Assembly (NCBI GenBank): GCA_934378195.1 | Contig: CAKRPO010000034.1 | Span: 1-26,755, forward strand | Reading direction: 5' to 3' | Source: an uncultured Blautia sp. | GTDB taxonomy: Bacteria; Bacillota; Clostridia; Lachnospirales; Lachnospiraceae | DNA: 26,755 nt | Part shown: positions 1 to 7,751 of the stretch, in pieces | Position numbering within the stretch: position 1 is the first letter of the stretch | Layout: each line of letters opens with the position of its first letter | Program-made: the position numbers and the translations under genes | Notes under the pieces: generated by a model | The model's input: the letters and a program-made list of their open reading frames with translations, nothing else | Databases searched by the model: none | What the model was told of the DNA's origin: nothing

Positions 1-40
1 CTACCAGAAATACGTGTTGTACTTCGTTTTCCCGCTGCAT
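1..40 (-). CDS. Start of a further polysaccharide-operon gene (partial, possible rhamnosyltransferase)
   Basis: An ATG at 40-38 follows a modest purine-rich ribosome site (GGGGTAGGAAG) and opens a frame that runs off the window edge. Only 13 codons are visible, reading MQRENEVQHVFLV. It lies 19 bp after the rfbC stop and in the same direction, so it probably belongs to the same operon. A start followed by a hydrophobic HVFLV strand resembles the first strand of glycosyltransferases, including the rhamnosyltransferases that often follow dTDP-rhamnose genes. That identity is inference only, because too little sequence is present to assign a family. Confidence 0.4.
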   Translation of the reverse strand, partial: MQRENEVQHVFLV

Positions 41-59
41 TCTTCCTACCCCTGTGTTC

Positions 60-668
60 TTAAAATTTAAAAGTATCCTTCAAACCCAGCCACTTCTGGT
101 CTTTATCACTCAGGTTCAGTGACGTACCATCTTCCAGCATGTAGCCCTCTGCGCTTGCGCTGCCCTTGTACTCACCCTTCAACTCCGGCCATTCAATGCC
201 AATCTCCGGGTCGTTCCAAGCCATACCGCCCTCGTCATTCGGATGCCAGAAGTCATTCACCTTGTAACAGAACTCTGCTTCATCACTCAGAACCAGAAAA
301 CCATGTGCAAAGCCTTCCGGGATGAGGAACTGCTTCTTGTTCTCGGCAGACAGCGTAACACCATACCACTTGCCGTAACTCTTAGAATCACTTCTCAGGT
401 CAACAGCAACATCAAACACAGTGCCACGCACGGCGCGTACCAGCTTGCACTGCGGATACTGCTTCTGGAAATGCAAACCGCGCAGAACGCCCTTAGTGGA
501 CATAGACTGATTATCCTGCACGAAGTGAATATCAATTCCAGCTTCCTTCATATCTTTTTCATTGTAGGTTTCCATAAAATAGCCACGGGTATCGCCATGA
601 ACAGCAGGCTCAATAACACAAAGACCCTCGATGCCACCTACATTTTTCTCAACTTTAATCTGTCCCAT
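60..668 (-). CDS. rfbC: dTDP-4-dehydrorhamnose 3,5-epimerase
   Basis: This cytosolic enzyme epimerises dTDP-4-keto-6-deoxyglucose at C3 and C5, the third step of dTDP-L-rhamnose synthesis. The 202-residue product has the usual family length (about 180-205). Visible motifs are GDTRGYF near residue 25, LRGLHFQ with the catalytic-base His at about 66, the IPEGFAHGF cupin strand near 117-124, the likely catalytic Tyr at about 135, and NDPEIGIEWP near 152-161. The start is supported by AGGAG nine bases upstream of the ATG. It is 15 bp after rfbD and completes the set rfbA-rfbB-rfbD-rfbC. The family call is secure. Whether the rhamnose goes to a capsule or to a wall polysaccharide cannot be told here. 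Confidence 0.97.
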   Translation of the reverse strand: MGQIKVEKNVGGIEGLCVIEPAVHGDTRGYFMETYNEKDMKEAGIDIHFVQDNQSMSTKGVLRGLHFQKQYPQCKLVRAVRGTVFDVAVDLRSDSKSYGKWYGVTLSAENKKQFLIPEGFAHGFLVLSDEAEFCYKVNDFWHPNDEGGMAWNDPEIGIEWPELKGEYKGSASAEGYMLEDGTSLNLSDKDQKWLGLKDTFKF

Positions 669-683
669 TTTCTCTATCTCCTC

Positions 684-1598
684 TTACTGCTCGATTTCTT
701 TCAGGTATCGGCTCAGTGCATCCTGCCAAGTCGGAAGCGGAGTGAATCCAGCTTCCACCAGCTTGCTCTTATCCAGACGGCTGTTGAACGGACGAGCAGC
801 CCTGCTCAGACCATACTCCTCAGTACTTACCGGAAGCACCTCCGTCTTATACCCAGCCTGACGGTAGATTTCTTTCGTGAAGTCATACCAGCTGATATAG
901 CCGCCCTCGTTGGTGGCGTGATAATAGCCGTACTTCTCAGTTTCATTCATATCAACGAGCAGTCGAGCCAAATCATATGTATAGGTCGGTGTGCCGATCT
1001 GGTCATTGACTACACGGACAGTATCGTGTGTCTTTCCAACATTCAGCATAGTTTTGATGAAGTTCTTACCATTCAGACCAAACACCCATGCAATGCGGAC
1101 AATGAAATACTTCTCCAGCGTCTGGCTGACCGCCAGCTCACCTTCCAGTTTCGTCTGACCGTACACATTCAAAGGCTTGTAATCCTTGCAGTCCGGCTGC
1201 CAAGGCTCTGTGCCCTGACCATCAAACACATAGTCCGTGCTGATGTAGGTCATCTTGCAGTCCAGCTTCTTGCAGACATCTGCAATGTTCTGGGTGCCGC
1301 CGGCATTGATAGCACGAACTTTCGCTACTTTGTCGTCATCCTCTGCCATGTCCACAGCAGTCCATGCTGCACAATGAATCACGGCATCTGGATTCTCTTC
1401 TGTAATTACTTTCTCGACAGCGTCTTTATCGGTAATGTCCAGCGCGACATACAGTGCTTTTGTTACCGCAGAACCATCTGCCACACCGCTGTAAGTTTCC
1501 TGAATATCAGAACCAACGCCCTCATGTCCACGCTTCAGAAGTTCATTCATCACATCATGTCCCAGCTGTCCGCCAACACCTGTTACAAAAAATTTCAT
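684..1598 (-). CDS. rfbD: dTDP-4-dehydrorhamnose reductase
   Basis: This extended-SDR enzyme reduces dTDP-4-keto-L-rhamnose to dTDP-L-rhamnose with NAD(P)H, the last step of the pathway. The 304-residue product opens with the nucleotide-binding loop GVGGQLG (residues 7-13). It carries CAAWTAVD near 76-83, the STDYVFDG strand near 120-127, and the SDR catalytic pair Tyr146 and Lys150 in YGQTK. Length and motif order match the RmlD family. GGAGG sits eight bases before the ATG. The gene lies 21 bp after rfbB and 15 bp before rfbC, consistent with one transcript. Nothing is unusual about it. Confidence 0.97.
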   Translation of the reverse strand: MKFFVTGVGGQLGHDVMNELLKRGHEGVGSDIQETYSGVADGSAVTKALYVALDITDKDAVEKVITEENPDAVIHCAAWTAVDMAEDDDKVAKVRAINAGGTQNIADVCKKLDCKMTYISTDYVFDGQGTEPWQPDCKDYKPLNVYGQTKLEGELAVSQTLEKYFIVRIAWVFGLNGKNFIKTMLNVGKTHDTVRVVNDQIGTPTYTYDLARLLVDMNETEKYGYYHATNEGGYISWYDFTKEIYRQAGYKTEVLPVSTEEYGLSRAARPFNSRLDKSKLVEAGFTPLPTWQDALSRYLKEIEQ

Positions 1599-1619
1599 CC
1601 TATTTTCCTCCGGAACTGA

Positions 1620-2639
1620 TCATCGGTTGCTGTACATTTTTTCATAATAGTTCTGGTACTCACCGGAAATAATTGTTTCCCACCATTCCCTGTTTTCCAG
1701 ATACCATTTGATTGTCTTCTTGATTCCATCTTCAAACTTCGTCTCCGGCAACCAGCCCAGCTCATTGTGGATCTTGGTTGGGTCGATGGCATAACGCATA
1801 TCATGACCCTTACGGTCGCCAACATGGGTAATCAGGCTTTCCGGCTTGCCCAGTTCTTTGCAGATGATTTTTACGATTTCAATATTCTGCTTCTCGTTAT
1901 GACCGCCGACATTGTAGACTTCGCCCACACGACCCTTGTGGATAATCAGGTCGATAGCCTTGCAATGATCTTCCACGTACAGCCAGTCACGGATATTCAG
2001 ACCTTCGCCGTAAACAGGCAGCGGCTTGTCAGCCAGTGCATTGGCGATCATCAGCGGAATCAGCTTCTCCGGGAAGTGATACGGGCCATAGTTGTTGGAG
2101 CAACGAGAAATGGTCACAGGCAGGCCGTAGGTGCGGTGGTAAGCCAGAACCAGCAGGTCAGCAGCAGCCTTGGAGCTACTGTACGGAGAGCTGGTGTGAA
2201 TCGGAGTTTCCTCAGTGAAGAACAGATCCGGACGATTCAGCGGCAGGTCACCGTAAACCTCATCGGTAGAAACCTGATGATAACGCTGAATGCCATACTT
2301 ACGGCAAGCGTCCATCAAAACACTGGTACCGATGATATTGGTTTGGAGAAAGATGCCAGGATCTTCAATAGAACGGTCAACATGAGACTCTGCCGCAAAG
2401 TTGACCACGATGTCCGGATGTTCTTCTTCAAACAGTTTATTCACAGCTTCGCGGTCACAAATATCAGCCTTCACGAAGCGGAAGTTCGGATTATCCATAA
2501 CAGGCGCCAGTGTGGACAGATTGCCTGCATAGGTCAGCTTGTCCAGGCAGATAATCCGGTAATCCGGATACTTCTTCAGCATGTGGAACACAAAGTTACT
2601 ACCAATAAAACCAGCACCGCCGGTAACAATAATATTCAT
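1620..2639 (-). CDS. rfbB: dTDP-glucose 4,6-dehydratase
   Basis: This enzyme converts dTDP-glucose to dTDP-4-keto-6-deoxyglucose with tightly bound NAD+, the second step towards dTDP-rhamnose. The 339-residue product has the Rossmann loop GGAGFIG (7-13), the STDEVYGD segment with the catalytic Thr125-Asp126-Glu127 group, and the SDR pair Tyr153 and Lys157 in YSSSK. It also has the family segments SRCSNNYGPYHFPEKLIP and GLNIRDWLYVEDH. Length is normal for RmlB. AGGAG precedes the start by eight bases. It lies 48 bp downstream of rfbA. The TDE triad separates it from plain UDP-glucose 4-epimerases. Confidence 0.97.
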   Translation of the reverse strand: MNIIVTGGAGFIGSNFVFHMLKKYPDYRIICLDKLTYAGNLSTLAPVMDNPNFRFVKADICDREAVNKLFEEEHPDIVVNFAAESHVDRSIEDPGIFLQTNIIGTSVLMDACRKYGIQRYHQVSTDEVYGDLPLNRPDLFFTEETPIHTSSPYSSSKAAADLLVLAYHRTYGLPVTISRCSNNYGPYHFPEKLIPLMIANALADKPLPVYGEGLNIRDWLYVEDHCKAIDLIIHKGRVGEVYNVGGHNEKQNIEIVKIICKELGKPESLITHVGDRKGHDMRYAIDPTKIHNELGWLPETKFEDGIKKTIKWYLENREWWETIISGEYQNYYEKMYSNR

Positions 2640-2687
2640 GATTTATTCTCCTCTACACTTATCTATGTATTTTTTACTCGTTTCTAA

Positions 2688-3584
2688 TTAATACAGATGC
2701 TCCTGATACTTGCCATCCATGACATCTTTCAGATACTGTCCATACTGATTCTTCTTCATAACCTCATAAACTTCCATCAGTTCATCTTTACTGATCCAGC
2801 CATTCAGATATGCAATTTCTTCCAGGCAGGCAATCTTACGATGCTGATGCTGCTCAACAGTTTTCACAAAGTTTGTTGCTTCAACGAGGCTTTCATGTGT
2901 TCCTGTATCAAGCCAGGTAAAACCCTGTCCAAGAAGTTCTACATTCAAGTTTCCCTTTTCCAGATAAATTCTATTCAAATCTGTAATTTCCAACTCTCCT
3001 CGTGCAGATGGCTTCAGATCTTTTGCATATTCAACAACATGATTGTCATAGAAATACAGGCCTGTCACACAATAATTACTCTTTGGTTTCTCTGGCTTTT
3101 CTTCGATAGAAACAGCCTTTCCATTTTTATCGAATTCAACGATTCCGAAACGTTCCGGATCATCTACATAATAGCCAAACACTGTCGCACCCTTGCCATT
3201 TTCAGCATTCTCTACTGCTTCTTTCAAACGTTTTTTCAGGCCATGTCCGGCAAAGATGTTATCTCCAAGAACCATTGCTACTGTATCATCGCCAATAAAA
3301 TCTGCTCCGATGATAAAAGCCTGAGCCAGTCCATCCGGTGATGGCTGAACAGCATAAGACAGATTTACACCAAATTGATGTCCGTCACCCAGAAGGCTCT
3401 CAAATCGTGGAGTATCCTGTGGTGTGGAAATGATCAGAATATCTCTGATACCTGCATTCATTAATACAGACATTGGATAATAGATCATCGGTTTATCATA
3501 AATAGGTAACAACTGCTTACTTGTTACTTTTGTTAATGGATATAATCTTGTACCGGATCCACCGGCTAATATAATTCCCTTCAT
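2688..3584 (-). CDS. rfbA: Glucose-1-phosphate thymidylyltransferase
   Basis: This nucleotidyltransferase makes dTDP-glucose from dTTP and glucose-1-phosphate, committing sugar to dTDP-rhamnose. The 298-residue product starts with the signature [12 protein letters not shown] and then [17 protein letters not shown]. Further family segments are [31 protein letters not shown] and TWLDTGTH. Length equals the RmlA norm (about 290-300). AAGGAG lies five bases before the ATG. It follows the sugar transferase by 44 bp and leads the four rhamnose genes. RmlA enzymes are commonly inhibited by dTDP-rhamnose; that is family knowledge, not seen here. Confidence 0.97.
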   Translation of the reverse strand: MKGIILAGGSGTRLYPLTKVTSKQLLPIYDKPMIYYPMSVLMNAGIRDILIISTPQDTPRFESLLGDGHQFGVNLSYAVQPSPDGLAQAFIIGADFIGDDTVAMVLGDNIFAGHGLKKRLKEAVENAENGKGATVFGYYVDDPERFGIVEFDKNGKAVSIEEKPEKPKSNYCVTGLYFYDNHVVEYAKDLKPSARGELEITDLNRIYLEKGNLNVELLGQGFTWLDTGTHESLVEATNFVKTVEQHQHRKIACLEEIAYLNGWISKDELMEVYEVMKKNQYGQYLKDVMDGKYQEHLY

Positions 3585-3628
3585 ATACGCTCCTTAAAAT
3601 TTGTTATTCTCTCAATCAGTACGCTATA

Positions 3629-5080
3629 TCAAACTGACCCTTCACTTTTCAACACCGACGTCACTGTCTTGCATAATATCTTAATATCCAACCCTATCGT
3701 CCAGTTCTCGATATATTCCGTATCGAGTCTCACAACTTCCTCGAAGTCAGTGATATCACTTCTACCGCTCACCTGCCACATTCCGGTAATTCCCGGCTTG
3801 GTGGACATGCGGCTTCTGTGGTGGAGTTCATACTGCTCCCATTCATCGACTGTCGGTGGTCTGGTGCCAACCAGGCTCATGTCACCTTTCAGGACATTCC
3901 AGAACTGCGGGAACTCATCCAGGGATGTTTTGCGGATGAAGTTTCCGATTCCTTTCGGGTTGCCGTTCTTATCTTTTTTCTCGCTGCCGATGATTCGTGG
4001 ATCGTAATCCATCTTGAACATGAGACCGTCCATCTTGTTCTGGCTCATGAGTTCTGCCTTGCGGGCCTCGGCATCCATATACATACTGCGGAATTTGTAA
4101 ATCTTGAATTTCTTTCCATTCTTACCGATACGCACCTGGGAGAAAAAGATTGGTCCCGGTGATTTGATATAGATCATCGGTCCGATGATGATGATCAGCA
4201 ATAATGTACACAGGCATCCGACAATGCCACCTGCAATGTCCATCAGTCGTTTATACAGCATTTGTTTCGGTGATGCTGTATTAATGCTGGATGTGATGAC
4301 TGTGTATTCTCCGATCCGCTCTATGAAATTCTGTCCGCTGAGTGACTTTTCCATTTCACCGAGGCTGAGGTGTACAGTCATTCCCATCGTGATGATCTCA
4401 TCGATCAGTTTCTGCGGATATGGTTCTTTCTCATCAATCTTGACAAAAACCTCATCGACCCATTCATGGCAGAGATATTCGCCAACGGTGTCAATATTTC
4501 CAACAACCGGGATTCCGGCAATCTCTGTCGTGCCTGCATTCTGATCAAGTAATGCAATGCCACTGATAGAGAAATTCTGGATTGGACCGCTCATGAGCTT
4601 CTGGATGGTTTCTTCTGCTTCTGCAAGGCTTGCCACAACGACCATAGACTTTTCTTTTTTTGCTGTCGCATTTCTTTTGATAACGTATTCTTTGCGCCAT
4701 ACTCTTCCTACATAGTCAAAGCATAAATACAAAAATGCGGTATAGAATAACGTCAGTCTGGAATATGTGTCTGCCTGCTGTGTTGCGAAAAGATAAAGTA
4801 CTGACAAAAGCATCACCATCAGTACATGTTTCGCCGTCTTGGTAAATTCCGAATAATATCCTCTTTTCAGGATATCTTTATAGGATTGTCCAAGGAACAT
4901 GACTACCAGCTGGCACAGTACAAATACTAATGCCACCGTCCGGTATATTTGATCGCTGTATGGATTGCCAAATCCCATTCGTACAAAATAAGCAACTACA
5001 AAAGCGAGCTGAAGGCAAATGATATCCACCAAAATGAAATCCCAGTGTTTCAGCCACCCCTGTGGTGATTTCTTATACAT
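3629..5080 (-). CDS. Polyprenyl-phosphate sugar-1-phosphate transferase (WbaP/WcaJ type)
   Basis: This is the predicted initiating enzyme of the polysaccharide, placing the first sugar-1-phosphate on undecaprenyl phosphate in the membrane. The 483-residue protein has hydrophobic spans near residues 15-32, 45-65 and 85-120, a soluble middle, then one hydrophobic segment near 283-305. The C-terminal bacterial sugar transferase domain follows, with KSPGPIFFSQVRIG, KIYKFRSM, RKTSLDEFPQFWNVLKGDMS, GTRPP and KPGITGMWQVSGRSD. This is the standard domain order for the PHPT family. The donor sugar cannot be read from sequence. GGGGG lies about six bases before the ATG. The gene sits between a zinc-ribbon gene and rfbA. 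Confidence 0.93.
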   Translation of the reverse strand: MYKKSPQGWLKHWDFILVDIICLQLAFVVAYFVRMGFGNPYSDQIYRTVALVFVLCQLVVMFLGQSYKDILKRGYYSEFTKTAKHVLMVMLLSVLYLFATQQADTYSRLTLFYTAFLYLCFDYVGRVWRKEYVIKRNATAKKEKSMVVVASLAEAEETIQKLMSGPIQNFSISGIALLDQNAGTTEIAGIPVVGNIDTVGEYLCHEWVDEVFVKIDEKEPYPQKLIDEIITMGMTVHLSLGEMEKSLSGQNFIERIGEYTVITSSINTASPKQMLYKRLMDIAGGIVGCLCTLLLIIIIGPMIYIKSPGPIFFSQVRIGKNGKKFKIYKFRSMYMDAEARKAELMSQNKMDGLMFKMDYDPRIIGSEKKDKNGNPKGIGNFIRKTSLDEFPQFWNVLKGDMSLVGTRPPTVDEWEQYELHHRSRMSTKPGITGMWQVSGRSDITDFEEVVRLDTEYIENWTIGLDIKILCKTVTSVLKSEGSV

Positions 5081-5115
5081 ACGCTTCCCCCTTATAAAAA
5101 ATCTGTCTGTTCTTT

Positions 5116-5379
5116 TTACATTTTGCAGATTTCGGATTCTGCACTATTCCCAAGATTATCGGTACCATAGAGCTCCATGCAGCATTTCCGGCACAGCTGT
5201 CCGGCACCCGGAATGTAATATTTGCGCTCGCTGACAGGCTGCTGTATTGACACATCTGTCAGAGCTCCACAAAGTACACATCTCTCTGTCTTTTCTGCAT
5301 AATCTTTTTTATGCTGTTCGGTATAAATTTTTTCTTTTTCGAATGTTTTCTTTTTTGTGTTCAAATGAAATAGTTTCAT
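5116..5379 (-). CDS. Small zinc-ribbon-like protein of unknown function
   Basis: An 87-residue product I do not recognise as a named family. It has a very lysine-rich N-terminal third (KKKTFEKEK and following) and then two Cys pairs, C34-x2-C37 (CVLC) and C63-x2-C66 with an adjacent C67 (CRKCC). This is the pattern of a four-Cys zinc ribbon. A further Cys is at 85. No signal peptide or membrane span is present. AAAGGA sits just upstream of the ATG. It is co-directional between the CapD-like dehydratase and the sugar transferase, 35 bp before the latter, so it is probably in the operon. An overlapping frame at 5073-5255 was rejected. A role in nucleic-acid or protein binding is inference. Confidence 0.72.
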   Translation of the reverse strand: MKLFHLNTKKKTFEKEKIYTEQHKKDYAEKTERCVLCGALTDVSIQQPVSERKYYIPGAGQLCRKCCMELYGTDNLGNSAESEICKM

Positions 5380-5419
5380 CTATTTTTCCTTTATATTTAT
5401 AACTTATCTAATATGTAAC

Positions 5420-5455
5420 AAATTTAAAATCTGAATGGTTTCAGATCTTAAATTT
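5420..5455 (-). terminator. AT-rich stem-loop after the CapD-like gene
   Basis: Arms AAATTTAA and TTAAATTT enclose a second pair ATCTGAA/TTCAGAT with a four-base loop and one A-C mismatch between the two stems, 15 pairs in all. It starts 13 bp past the CapD-like stop codon. There is no clear T-tract, so it may act as a weak terminator or an mRNA-stabilising hairpin inside the operon rather than a true end. Confidence 0.45.
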
Positions 5456-5467
5456 GCTGCATATTAT

Positions 5468-7567
5468 TTACTTATGTTCCACCTCATGAATGGATCTTGT
5501 GAATTCCTCAACGGATTTATTCTCGTTTCCAGTTGGCTTATTTCCTACCGGATGGAAGGTCGGCACAATTTCCTCCACCATCTCAACGATGTGCGGATTG
5601 TTCTCATAACTTGCCTGTGCCAGCTCTGTCAGCTGACCAAGGAATTTACTGATGTCAAACGGAATCGGCTTACCAATGTGAATCAGGTCATTGTCTGTCT
5701 TCTTCATACCCTCTTCTGCCATCAGCTTCTCTTCATAAAGCTTCTCTCCTGGACGAAGGCCGGAATAAACAATTGGAATCTCCACATCTGGTTCGTATCC
5801 GGAAAGCTTGATCAGGTTTCTTGCAAGATTGTCGATCTTGACCGGTTCTCCCATATCAAGGACGAATATCTCACCGCCCCACGCATAAGTACCTGCCTGA
5901 AGTACCAGACTGACTGCTTCCGGGATTGTCATGAAATATCTCACGATATCCGGATGTGTGACTGTTACAGGTCCGCCTGCCTCAATCTGTTTCTTGAATA
6001 ATGGAATAACAGATCCGTTACTTCCAAGAACGTTTCCAAATCGTACGGCAACAAACTGTGTTCCCTGTCGGTCTTTATTTTTAACACTCTCGATATGTAC
6101 ACTGGAGCTTTCTTCCGCTATGTTTTTCAGGTTTGCTGCCAGCTTATCTCCCGGAATCTGATCTTCGAAATATTTGTCCATATGTGCATGGAGAAGTGGA
6201 AGGACATCCATTCTTCCTGCCTTGCTGACTGCATCCATACTCTGAATGACCATCTCACAAAGTCGCTTGCTGGCACCCATGATGTTGGTCGGGTTAACCG
6301 CTTTGTCTGTACTGATAAGGATGAATCTCTGTGCTCCATGCTTCAGTGCTGCATATGCGGTCTTGTAAGTACCGATCACGTTGTTCTTGATGGATTCGTT
6401 CGGGCTTGTCTCCATAAGCGGTACATGCTTATGCGCTGCTGCATGATATACAATATTCGGTTTGTATTTCTCGAATACCATATTGATGCGTCTGCTGTCT
6501 CGCACAGAGCCAATCAGAACGACCAGATTGAGATTCTTGTACTTACGTCTCAGTTCCTGCTCAATATCGTAAGCATTGTTCTCGTAAATATCGAAGATGA
6601 TCAGCTGTTTCGGCTCATGTCCTGCAATCTGTCGGCAAAGCTCGCTTCCGATAGATCCGCCGCCTCCGGTAACCAGGATTGTCTTTCCTTTGATATACTG
6701 GAAAATCTCATCCATATTTACCTTGATTGGATCTCTTCCGAGCAGATCCTCTACTGCAACCGCCTTCATCTTGCTTAAGGAAACCTGACCATTCGCCAAC
6801 TGGAAAACACCCGGCAATGTCTTTAATTCGCATTTCGTTTCCTTACAAATATTGAGAATCTCGCGACGGTCTTCCGCCGGAGCTGTAGGAATCGCAAAAA
6901 GTATCTGATCGATGTTGTATTTCTCGACATTCTGCATGATGCTGTCACGGCCGCCCACGATCGGCACGCCTTCTGTCAGACGTCCCCATTTATTCGGGTT
7001 GTCATCAATGACACAGCACGGCTTCGCAGTAGCCTTGATGGAAGTTTTCAGCTCTCTCAGGATCATCTGTCCTGCTGCACCGGCACCAATGATCATGGTC
7101 CTGTGTGTTGCAATCGATTCCTTCTCTCTTCGTGCCCGTTCCAGCGTAATGTAACGGTACATAAAGCGGACTGCCACGGTCAGGATGAACTGTGAGATAC
7201 ATCCGACAATGTAATAGGAACCTGGCATTCTTCCAAAGAATACGGTAATGCCAACTACCTGAAATACAGTCGTGATCACCGTCGCAATAAAAATACGGTT
7301 CAGTTCCGTAAAACTTGCAAAACGCCATACACTATTGTACATATGTGCCATATAAAATACGATTAGTGCAAATGCCGTATAAAAAGGTGCAAACCTGATG
7401 AATGCACTCAGGTAATTCTCTGGGATGCTGGAATATGCCAGATCAAATCTTAATAAAAGGCCGAAAAAGTACGAAAAGTTAACTGCAACGATGTCGTAGA
7501 TGATCAGATAAAATGCTATAATTTTCCAATGTTCGATTGGTCTTCTTTTTCTTACGCTATTACTCAT
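5468..7567 (-). CDS. Membrane-bound nucleotide-sugar 4,6-dehydratase (CapD/PglF type)
   Basis: This predicted enzyme dehydrates UDP-GlcNAc or a similar sugar nucleotide for surface polysaccharide synthesis. The 699-residue protein has about four N-terminal membrane spans (roughly 15-40, 57-77, 92-112, 117-137). A first nucleotide-binding domain has GAGAAG (161-166), and the catalytic SDR domain has VTGGGGSIG (299-307). Further motifs are STDKAV (419-424) and MGASKR (430-435), where Met replaces the usual SDR Tyr as in PglF. About 55 extra residues (445-502) separate the Met/Lys motif from FVAVRFGNVLGS, which is unusual. GGGGGAAAG precedes the ATG, and a strong promoter lies about 30-60 bp upstream. 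It is the first gene of the polysaccharide operon. Confidence 0.92.
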   Translation of the reverse strand: MSNSVRKRRPIEHWKIIAFYLIIYDIVAVNFSYFFGLLLRFDLAYSSIPENYLSAFIRFAPFYTAFALIVFYMAHMYNSVWRFASFTELNRIFIATVITTVFQVVGITVFFGRMPGSYYIVGCISQFILTVAVRFMYRYITLERARREKESIATHRTMIIGAGAAGQMILRELKTSIKATAKPCCVIDDNPNKWGRLTEGVPIVGGRDSIMQNVEKYNIDQILFAIPTAPAEDRREILNICKETKCELKTLPGVFQLANGQVSLSKMKAVAVEDLLGRDPIKVNMDEIFQYIKGKTILVTGGGGSIGSELCRQIAGHEPKQLIIFDIYENNAYDIEQELRRKYKNLNLVVLIGSVRDSRRINMVFEKYKPNIVYHAAAHKHVPLMETSPNESIKNNVIGTYKTAYAALKHGAQRFILISTDKAVNPTNIMGASKRLCEMVIQSMDAVSKAGRMDVLPLLHAHMDKYFEDQIPGDKLAANLKNIAEESSSVHIESVKNKDRQGTQFVAVRFGNVLGSNGSVIPLFKKQIEAGGPVTVTHPDIVRYFMTIPEAVSLVLQAGTYAWGGEIFVLDMGEPVKIDNLARNLIKLSGYEPDVEIPIVYSGLRPGEKLYEEKLMAEEGMKKTDNDLIHIGKPIPFDISKFLGQLTELAQASYENNPHIVEMVEEIVPTFHPVGNKPTGNENKSVEEFTRSIHEVEHK

Positions 7568-7599
7568 TTCTTTCCCCCGTTTGTTTTATAAACATTTGC

Positions 7600-7628
7600 A
7601 TTCTAACACATAACCGTTTTTATGTAAA
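7600..7628 (-). promoter_or_regulatory. Sigma-A promoter of the polysaccharide operon
   Basis: On the minus strand TTTACA (7628-7623) and TAGAAT (7605-7600) are separated by exactly 17 bases. The predicted start of transcription is near 7593, giving a leader of about 25 bases to the CapD-like ATG. A run of nine G lies about 20 bases upstream of the -35 box (7649-7657). Confidence 0.75.
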
Positions 7629-7700
7629 GGCTTTGACGTCTGTTTTTACCCCCCCCCGATAAAAAAAAAGCGAAAAATCACGAACTTTTTATGCAAAAGC

Positions 7701-7733
7701 AAAAAAAGATCAGGAACCTTGTTTTGTTCCTGA
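7701..7733 (-). terminator. Intrinsic terminator of spoIVA
   Basis: Arms TCAGGAAC (7710-7717) and GTTCCTGA (7726-7733) form a perfect 8-bp stem with an eight-base loop. On the minus strand the stem is followed by a T-rich stretch ending in seven T (7707-7701). It begins 18 bp past the spoIVA stop codon and separates spoIVA from the promoter of the next operon. Confidence 0.85.
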
Positions 7734-7751
7734 CCTGCCTTTTCGTATATT

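Noticed and set aside
243..1619. 458-codon open frame on the plus strand
   Set aside because: It lies antisense across rfbC, rfbD and the gap between them, with a Cys/His/Ile-rich product unlike any family. The minus-strand genes have full family motifs and ribosome sites.
5073..5255. 60-codon minus-strand frame overlapping the zinc-ribbon gene
   Set aside because: It has no ribosome site and overlaps both the better-supported 5116-5379 frame and the start of the sugar transferase.
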